DNA of 9,850 nt from an uncultured Oscillibacter sp. (GTDB lineage: Bacteria > Bacillota > Clostridia > Oscillospirales > Oscillospiraceae). The stretch spans positions 1-9,850 of the forward strand of contig CAAGJQ010000145.1 in the NCBI GenBank assembly GCA_900770295.1. The letters run 5' to 3'. Below the pieces are notes generated by a model, which saw nothing but the letters and a program-made list of their open reading frames with translations, had not been told where the DNA came from and searched no databases. The position numbers were made by a program, and so were the translations under genes. Shown piece after piece: positions 5,726 to 9,850 of the stretch; positions within the stretch are counted from its first letter, which is position 1; each line of letters begins with the position of its first letter.

Positions 5726-6213
5726 ACCGTTCCCTCCTCCGCCAGTTTGTCCAGTGTCTCCCCGGTCACCCGGTACACCGTCCAGTCCTCCATGGGCACG
5801 GCGCCCATGCTCTTGTAAAAGTCAATGCTGGGCCTGTTCCAGTCCAGACACCACCACTCCAGCCGGCCGCAGCCCTCCTCCTTCGCGATGGCGGCAAGGC
5901 GGCACAGCAGGGCCTTTCCACAGCCCCTGCCCCGGTACTCCGGCCGGACGAACAGGTCCTCCAGATAGATGCCGGAGCGGCCCAGGAAGGTGGAGAAGTT
6001 GTGGAAGTACAGTGCGAAGCCCACTTCCGTGTCATCCGCCAGGGCGAACACCACCTGGGCGCCCTTCTTCTCGAAAATCCAGCGGCGGAGCGTCTCCTCG
6101 TCGGCCACCACCTGGTCTTCCATGCGCTCGTAGGCCGCCAGCTCCCGAATAAAGCGCAGGATCAGTCCCGTATCCTCCGGCCGGGCCTGCCGGAAGGCGA
6201 TCTGTCCGCTCAT
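5722..6213 (-). CDS. GNAT-family N-acetyltransferase, spermidine/spermine acetyltransferase-like
   Basis: A 163-residue single-domain acetyl-CoA-dependent acetyltransferase. The N-terminal motif FRQARPEDTGLILRFIRELAAYERM, the core YLEDLFVRPEYRGRGCGKALL (83-103) with the acetyl-CoA pyrophosphate loop RGRGCGK (94-100), and the later LDWNRPSIDFYKSMGA (123-138) with the usual catalytic-type tyrosine (Tyr133) closely follow the diamine N-acetyltransferase (SSAT) subfamily. The substrate cannot be fixed from sequence; polyamines, thialysine or another small amine are the natural guesses. It overlaps phoH by 4 bp at its start and ybeY by 4 bp at its end, so it is embedded in that operon rather than having its own promoter. 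Confidence 0.92.
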   Translation of the reverse strand: MSGQIAFRQARPEDTGLILRFIRELAAYERMEDQVVADEETLRRWIFEKKGAQVVFALADDTEVGFALYFHNFSTFLGRSGIYLEDLFVRPEYRGRGCGKALLCRLAAIAKEEGCGRLEWWCLDWNRPSIDFYKSMGAVPMEDWTVYRVTGETLDKLAEEGTV

Positions 6214-7184
6214 CGTCTGCCCTTTCCGCCGTTTTTGGCATTCTCATAGTCCTCGTAGGCCTTCACGATGCGCTGGACCATCACGTGGCGCACCACGTCG
6301 GCGTTGGTCAGCTCGCAGATGCCGATGCCCTCCACGTCCCGCAGCACCCGCATGGCCTCCTTCAATCCGGAGGACTTGCCGTCGGGCAGGTCGATCTGGG
6401 TCACGTCGCCGGTGATGACGATCTTGGAGCCGAAGCCCAGGCGGGTCAGGAACATCTTCATCTGCTCCCGGCTGGTGTTCTGGGCCTCGTCCAGAATGAT
6501 GAAGCTGTCGTCCAGAGTCCGGCCCCGCATATAGGCCAGCGGAGCCACCTCGATGTTGCCCCGCTCCAGATACTTCTGGTAGGTCTCCGCCCCCAGCATG
6601 TCGAACAGGGCGTCGTACAGGGGCCTCAGGTACGGGTCGACCTTGGACTGCAAGTCGCCGGGCAGGAAGCCCAGCCGCTCACCGGCCTCCACCGCCGGGC
6701 GGGTCAGGATGATGCGGTTCACCTGTTTGTCCCGGAAGGCCTGGACGGCGGCGGCCACCGCCAGATACGTCTTGCCGGTGCCCGCCGGGCCCACGCCGAT
6801 GGTGATGGTGTTTTTCAGGACGGACTTGATATACTCCTTCTGGCCGATGGTCTTGGGCTTGATGGGCCGGCCCTTGGCGGAGATGCACAGCACGTCGCCG
6901 GTCAGCTCCGTGATCTGCTCCTCCTTGCCGGCGCGCACCAGACCGATGACATAGCGGACGTTCTGCTCCCCAATGGCCTCCCCCCGGGAGGACAGGGTCA
7001 GCAGCGCCTGGATGGCCTTGCAGGCCAGCATGGTGTTCTCCGCCTCACCCTCCACCCGGAGTTCGCCTTCCCGGTTCACCACGGCCACGGAGAACTCCTG
7101 CTCCAGCAGGCGGATGTTCTCATCAAATGAGCCAAAGATGTTGACGGCCTGTTCCAGCCGTTCGATACTGATTCTCTGTTCCAA
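6210..7184 (-). CDS. phoH: PhoH-like ATPase (YbeZ family)
   Basis: A 324-residue cytoplasmic P-loop ATPase of the PhoH/YbeZ family, which works next to YbeY in rRNA metabolism. The N-terminal part (about 1-75) looks like a KH-type RNA-binding region. The PhoH domain has Walker A GPAGTGKT (132-139), TRPAVEAGERLGFLPGD (161-177), Walker B FIILDEAQN (228-236) and TGDVTQIDLP (258-267), all intact. The start codon is TTG at 7184, with AGGAG (7195-7199) 10 nt upstream; the next in-frame Met is far inside the domain and no in-frame ATG or GTG lies upstream at a usable distance. The gene begins 30 bp after yqfD and overlaps the acetyltransferase gene by 4 bp. Confidence 0.96.
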   Translation of the reverse strand: MEQRISIERLEQAVNIFGSFDENIRLLEQEFSVAVVNREGELRVEGEAENTMLACKAIQALLTLSSRGEAIGEQNVRYVIGLVRAGKEEQITELTGDVLCISAKGRPIKPKTIGQKEYIKSVLKNTITIGVGPAGTGKTYLAVAAAVQAFRDKQVNRIILTRPAVEAGERLGFLPGDLQSKVDPYLRPLYDALFDMLGAETYQKYLERGNIEVAPLAYMRGRTLDDSFIILDEAQNTSREQMKMFLTRLGFGSKIVITGDVTQIDLPDGKSSGLKEAMRVLRDVEGIGICELTNADVVRHVMVQRIVKAYEDYENAKNGGKGRR

Positions 7185-7214
7185 CGTTTTTTCACTCCTG
7201 TATCATTCCGGGCG

Positions 7215-8411
7215 TCAGCCGTCCGATTCTTCTGTCAAAATGGGCACGCTCTCCCCGATCTGCTCCTCGCACTCCGCCCGCAGCGTCACCAGCAGGGTGT
7301 CCCCCTTCTGTCTGGTGGAGCAGAGCGTGGACTTCACCGTGCCGTAGGGCTCCACGATGCTTTGCAGATACTCCGTCAGCACCGTCTCACCGGTCTCCTC
7401 CGCCTGGGCGGCGGACTGCTCCGCCGGGACCGTCTCGTAAAAGCGGTAGGTCTCCTTCACGCTGGTGACGGGCAGCGCAATGCCAAAGACCGACCAAGTA
7501 TGCCTGTCGGTTATTTTATCATATTCCCGCCCTTCGATGCTACTGTTTGTAAAGAATTTTATGCGTCTGGTGCCGAACACCAGGGACCAGGCTGTCTTTT
7601 CGTCGCCGGTGTACCGCTTCTCCGCCGTCGTCAGGGGCATGGCGGCGGTCAGCGTGTACCAGGTCCGGGCTGTGACGGTCCCCAGTCCCGCCATGAGGTG
7701 GGCCCCCACGGTCTCCGTGTCCTCCACGCCGGAGACCAGAAGCTGTCCCTTTGTCACGGAGGTCCCCGGCAGAACGCAGGCCACGCCGCTCAGCGCCCGG
7801 ACCTTCAGCACCATCCCCGCCCGCCGGGCCACCAGGTTGGACGGCGCCCGCTTATCCACCGGCTCCGGCGCCGGGATGCGCTCCCGCACCTGGACCGTGG
7901 CCCGGCAGCCGGACACATTGACGGCGATCCAGCTCAGCTCCGGCAGGTCCAGCAGCACGTGGTTGCGGATGTCCTCGCCGTCCAGAAAGAGCCCGAAGCT
8001 CCCCCGCCGGACGCCCTGTTCCTCCAGCGCCCGCAAGATCCGCTCCGTGGGGACCGTCTCGTTTCCCTCCACCTGAAAATCCCAGATGAAAAAGGAGCTC
8101 AGAAACAGCGCCATGCCGCAGAACACCAGCCCTGTCACCAGGGCCGTCCGGTGGCGGAAGCGGAACAGGAAATAGGGCGCTCCCTCCCGCTTCACTACCG
8201 TCAGGGTACAGTCCAGGTCCCGGGCCGCGTGCCGCAGGGTGTGCCAGTCCTTCCGGGAGAGGCGGCAGGTGAAGGCCGTGGGGGACTCCCACTCCAGGTC
8301 CCAGAAAGCCAGGTCCCGGGCGCTGCACAGGTTCAATATCCGCTCCGGAAAGGCGCTCTCCACCCGGATGCGAAGCTGTCCCCGCAGGCGGTTGACGATC
8401 TCGTTCAGCAT
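7215..8411 (-). CDS. yqfD: Sporulation protein YqfD
   Basis: A 398-residue membrane protein of the YqfD family, made in the mother cell during sporulation and required for engulfment-stage development in Bacillus. The N-terminal soluble domain (about 1-85) is followed by a single transmembrane segment (about 89-109, TALVTGLVFCGMALFLSSFFIW). Then come the family hallmarks DFQVEGNETVPTERILRALEEQGVRRGSF (111-139), WIAVNVSGCRATVQVRER (161-178) and NLVARRAGMVLKVRALSGVACVLPGTSVTKGQLLVSGV (192-229). The large C-terminal part should lie on the outer face of the membrane. Length is normal. The ATG at 8411 lies 4 bp after the yqfC stop, with GAGGT inside the end of yqfC as its ribosome site, so the two are almost certainly coupled. 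Confidence 0.96.
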   Translation of the reverse strand: MLNEIVNRLRGQLRIRVESAFPERILNLCSARDLAFWDLEWESPTAFTCRLSRKDWHTLRHAARDLDCTLTVVKREGAPYFLFRFRHRTALVTGLVFCGMALFLSSFFIWDFQVEGNETVPTERILRALEEQGVRRGSFGLFLDGEDIRNHVLLDLPELSWIAVNVSGCRATVQVRERIPAPEPVDKRAPSNLVARRAGMVLKVRALSGVACVLPGTSVTKGQLLVSGVEDTETVGAHLMAGLGTVTARTWYTLTAAMPLTTAEKRYTGDEKTAWSLVFGTRRIKFFTNSSIEGREYDKITDRHTWSVFGIALPVTSVKETYRFYETVPAEQSAAQAEETGETVLTEYLQSIVEPYGTVKSTLCSTRQKGDTLLVTLRAECEEQIGESVPILTEESDG

Positions 8412-8415
8412 GGCG

Positions 8416-8706
8416 CTACCTCACCCATTCCACCGCGTCGATCCTTCCGCCGATGCGCAGCTCCTCCCCCGTCATAGCCAGAAGTGTCAGCCGCTGGCCC
8501 CGGACCCGCAGCACCCCGGCGGTGGTGTTGGCGTCGATCTGCTCCTCGCTGTACGCCAGGATGCCGGTATGGTGCTCCAGATACAGCTGGCGGCTGCCCA
8601 CCATCTCCAGATGGGGCAGTCCGGCCACCACATCCGCGGGCAGGTCGAACAGCTCCGCCACCGTGCTGAGGACCCCGCCCTCTCTGTCCTTTCGATTCCG
8701 CTCCAT
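8416..8706 (-). CDS. yqfC: Sporulation protein YqfC
   Basis: A 96-residue YabP/YqfC-family protein, the usual partner gene of yqfD. The segments LFDLPADVVAGLPHLEMVGSRQLYLEHHTGILAYSEEQI and VLRVRGQRLTLLAMTGEELRIGGRIDAVEW match the family in order and length. The ATG at 8706 is chosen because GAGGTGA sits 5 nt upstream; an upstream GTG at 8715 overlaps that ribosome site and is unlikely. As first gene of the minus-strand operon it carries the region where the operon promoter must lie, facing ylbJ. Its molecular role is not known; in Bacillus it is a mother-cell sporulation gene. Confidence 0.94.
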   Translation of the reverse strand: MERNRKDREGGVLSTVAELFDLPADVVAGLPHLEMVGSRQLYLEHHTGILAYSEEQIDANTTAGVLRVRGQRLTLLAMTGEELRIGGRIDAVEWVR

Positions 8707-8724
8707 ATTCTTCACCTCTTCTGC

Positions 8725-8753
8725 ACTCTATGAGGCGTCAGTCCTAAACTTGC
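8725..8753 (-). promoter_or_regulatory. Possible sigma-E-type promoter of the yqfC operon
   Basis: Minus strand: GCAAGTT (8747-8753), 14-bp spacer, CATAGAGT (8725-8732). This is 5 of 7 and 6 of 8 matches to the mother-cell sigma-E consensus (KMATATT, CATACAHT). Known sigma-E control of yqfC/yqfD in Bacillus supports looking here. The implied leader is only about a dozen nucleotides, which weakens the call. Confidence 0.3.
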
Positions 8754-8770
8754 CCGGCGCCGCATAGAAA
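8742..8770 (+). promoter_or_regulatory. Possible sigma-E-type promoter of ylbJ
   Basis: Plus strand: TCCTAAA (8742-8748), 14-bp spacer, CATAGAAA (8763-8770). The -10 is a fair match to CATACAHT and the -35 is poor. It overlaps the candidate yqfC promoter on the other strand. The leader would be about 10 nt. Confidence 0.22.
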
Positions 8771-8786
8771 TCCTTCGGTGATGTAT

Positions 8787-9704
8787 ATGGAAAAACATTG
8801 GCGGCGGGACGCCTGTCTGGTACTGTGCGGCGTACTGCTGTGGTTCCTGCGGGATGCACGGCGTGTCCGCGCAGCGGCCGTTCAGGCTCTTGTCCTCTGC
8901 TCCGGGACGGTCATCCCGTCCCTGTTTCCCTTTCTGGCGATTTCCAGCCTGCTGATTGCCCTGGGGTTTGGGGAATGGCTGGCCCCCCATCTGGCGGGAC
9001 TGATGACGCCCCTGTTCCGTCTGCCGGGGCAGGCCAGCGGTCCGCTGCTGCTGGGGCTGGTGGGAGGATATCCCATCGGCGCCCGCACAGCGGCGGAACT
9101 CTATGGCCAGGGCCTTCTGACAAAAGAGGAAGCCGAGCGGCTTTTGACCTTCTGCAACAACTCCAACCCCGTCTTCCTCATCAGCGTCCTGGGGGCGGGC
9201 GTGTTTGGCAGCGTCAGGGCGGGGGTGTGGCTGTGGCTCATCCACCTCCTCTCCGCCCTGCTGACAGGCCTCCTGTTCCGGGGAGGCCCCCAGCCGGCCC
9301 GCCGCAGAGAACAACAGGCAGTTCCCTGCCGGACTGTCTCTCTGCCCGCCGCTCTGGTTTTCTCTGTCCGCTCCGCAGCCAATGGGATGCTGTCCGTCTG
9401 CGCCTTCGTCACGCTGTTTTATGTGCTGGTCAGCCCCCTGGCAAGCCGGGGCGGCCGCCTGTCCACCGTCCTGGTGGGAGCAGTGGAGCTGTTTTCCCTG
9501 ACTCCTCTGCTGACGCCGGATGTATTCGGCTTCACCCTGGCCGCTGCCTGTTCCGGCTGGGGCGGGCTGTCCGTGCTGTGTCAGACGGCGGCCGCTCTGG
9601 ACGGCACCTCTCTGCGGCTCTCCCCCTGTGTTCTTGGCAAAGCCCTGCAGGCCCTCTTCTCCGCTGTCCTGGCACTGGCCCTGGCAGGCTACGTTCTGGG
9701 CTGA
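8787..9704 (+). CDS. ylbJ: Sporulation integral membrane protein YlbJ
   Basis: A very hydrophobic protein of about 305 residues with roughly eight membrane segments, of the YlbJ family (nucleoside-recognition/Gate-domain type). YlbJ is a mother-cell sporulation membrane protein, and mutants in Bacillus form defective spores. Hallmarks are TVIPSLFPFLAISSLL (41-56), GLVGGYPIGARTAAELYGQGLL (90-111), the LTFCNNSNPVFLISVLGAGVFG segment (120-141), and SGWGGLSVLCQT (256-267). Length is a little shorter than many homologues. The start is uncertain: GTG 8778, ATG 8781 and ATG 8787 are in frame; ATG 8787 has GGTGA 5 nt upstream. It is the only complete plus-strand gene here and is divergent from yqfC. 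No terminator is seen before the IS-like sequence that starts 27 bp after its stop. Confidence 0.92.
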   Translation: MEKHWRRDACLVLCGVLLWFLRDARRVRAAAVQALVLCSGTVIPSLFPFLAISSLLIALGFGEWLAPHLAGLMTPLFRLPGQASGPLLLGLVGGYPIGARTAAELYGQGLLTKEEAERLLTFCNNSNPVFLISVLGAGVFGSVRAGVWLWLIHLLSALLTGLLFRGGPQPARRREQQAVPCRTVSLPAALVFSVRSAANGMLSVCAFVTLFYVLVSPLASRGGRLSTVLVGAVELFSLTPLLTPDVFGFTLAAACSGWGGLSVLCQTAAALDGTSLRLSPCVLGKALQALFSAVLALALAGYVLG

Positions 9705-9764
9705 AAAAACAATACCCTCTGCCGCGATTGGTGAACAGGACCAGTAAAAACGGACAATAGACAA

Positions 9765-9806
9765 AATACCCCCTGATGTAGGAAAATAACTACGTCAGGG
9801 GGTATT
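9765..9806 (+). repeat. Long perfect hairpin covering the ribosome site of the probable transposase
   Basis: Bases 9765-9781 pair with 9790-9806 over 17 bp, with one U-G wobble on the plus strand (an A-C mismatch on the minus strand) and an 8-nt loop. The 3' arm contains the GGGGG that would act as ribosome site for the ORF at 9810. No U tract follows. It may block translation from readthrough transcripts, a known way for IS elements to limit their own transposase; the role here is inferred. Confidence 0.6.
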
Positions 9807-9809
9807 ACT

Positions 9810-9850
9810 GTGTCAAAGAGAGATTACGCACATATTAAGATTCTGGAACC
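9810..9850 (+). CDS. Start of a probable IS3-family transposase orfA (truncated by window edge)
   Basis: GTG at 9810 opens a frame reading MSKRDYAHIKILE, running off the edge. The pattern Met-Ser-Lys-x-x-Tyr-x-x-Ile-x-x-Leu-Glu is the usual beginning of the helix-turn-helix OrfA of IS150/IS3-type elements in Clostridia. GGGGG about 8 nt upstream would serve as ribosome site but lies in the hairpin stem. Only 13 codons are visible, so the call depends on the match at the N-terminus and on the IS-like end upstream. Confidence 0.5.
   Translation, partial: MSKRDYAHIKILE

Larger units (their letters stand above)
9732..9850 (+). mobile_element. Probable left end of an IS3-family insertion sequence, continuing beyond window
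   Basis: From 9732 the sequence starts with TGAACAGGACC and continues with GTAAAAACGGACAATAG, which has the look of an IS3-group terminal repeat (these begin with TG). It is followed by a 17-bp hairpin and an ORF start resembling an IS3 orfA helix-turn-helix protein. Local base composition is more AT-rich than ylbJ. The other end is outside the window, so the inverted repeat and target duplication cannot be checked. Confidence 0.42.

Noticed and set aside
8712..9764. 350-codon minus-strand open frame opposite ylbJ
   Set aside because: Gln/Gly/Ala-rich low-complexity translation, no ribosome site, and it is antisense to a clear YlbJ protein.
9765..9806. Intrinsic terminator of ylbJ
   Set aside because: The stem is strong, but the following bases are ACTGTGTCAAAG with no U tract, and the position fits an IS leader better.
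1..9850. CRISPR array, rRNA or tRNA genes
   Set aside because: No regularly spaced direct repeats and no recognisable rRNA or tRNA segments were seen.

Overview
The window looks like chromosomal DNA from a GC-rich, spore-forming Clostridia, most likely Oscillospiraceae (Flavonifractor/Lawsonibacter-type). This rests on gene content (yqfC-yqfD-phoH-ybeY, ylbJ, recD2, comFC, mreB), the Firmicutes-type Shine-Dalgarno sequences and the strong GC bias at third codon positions. No marker gene fixes the genus.

Layout. Nearly all genes are on the minus strand. From the right, a divergent intergenic region at about 8707-8786 separates plus-strand ylbJ (sporulation membrane protein) from a tight minus-strand operon: yqfC, yqfD, phoH, a GNAT acetyltransferase, ybeY, a one-TM small protein of unknown function, and recD2. 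Several junctions are 4-bp ATGA overlaps or gaps under 35 bp. The set combines engulfment-stage sporulation functions (yqfC, yqfD, ylbJ) with rRNA maturation (phoH, ybeY) and DNA repair (recD2). Left of recD2 there is no protein gene for about 800 bp. Then come a small XRE-type regulator overlapping comFC by 4 bp, and mreB, which has its own good sigma-A promoter and runs off the left edge.

The 800-bp gap is the unusual part. It holds a composite unit of about 714 bp (1899-2612). Two imperfect inverted repeats of about 86 bp form its ends, and their internal hairpins differ in sequence but keep perfect pairing. They enclose a GC-rich core (2013-2497) with many long helices: a 14-bp long-range closing helix, a rod of three stacked helices, a 13-bp hairpin and a 9-bp hairpin with a GUAA loop. 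Three base pairs are G-U on the plus strand and would be A-C mismatches on the minus strand, so an RNA product would be read from the plus strand. No convincing protein is encoded there. I read it as a structured non-coding RNA or a structured miniature mobile element of a type I do not recognise. It begins 2 bp beyond the recD2 stop codon.

At the right edge, 27 bp after ylbJ, the sequence appears to enter an IS3-family insertion sequence: a TG-starting end, a 17-bp hairpin over the ribosome binding site, and the first 13 codons of a probable orfA.
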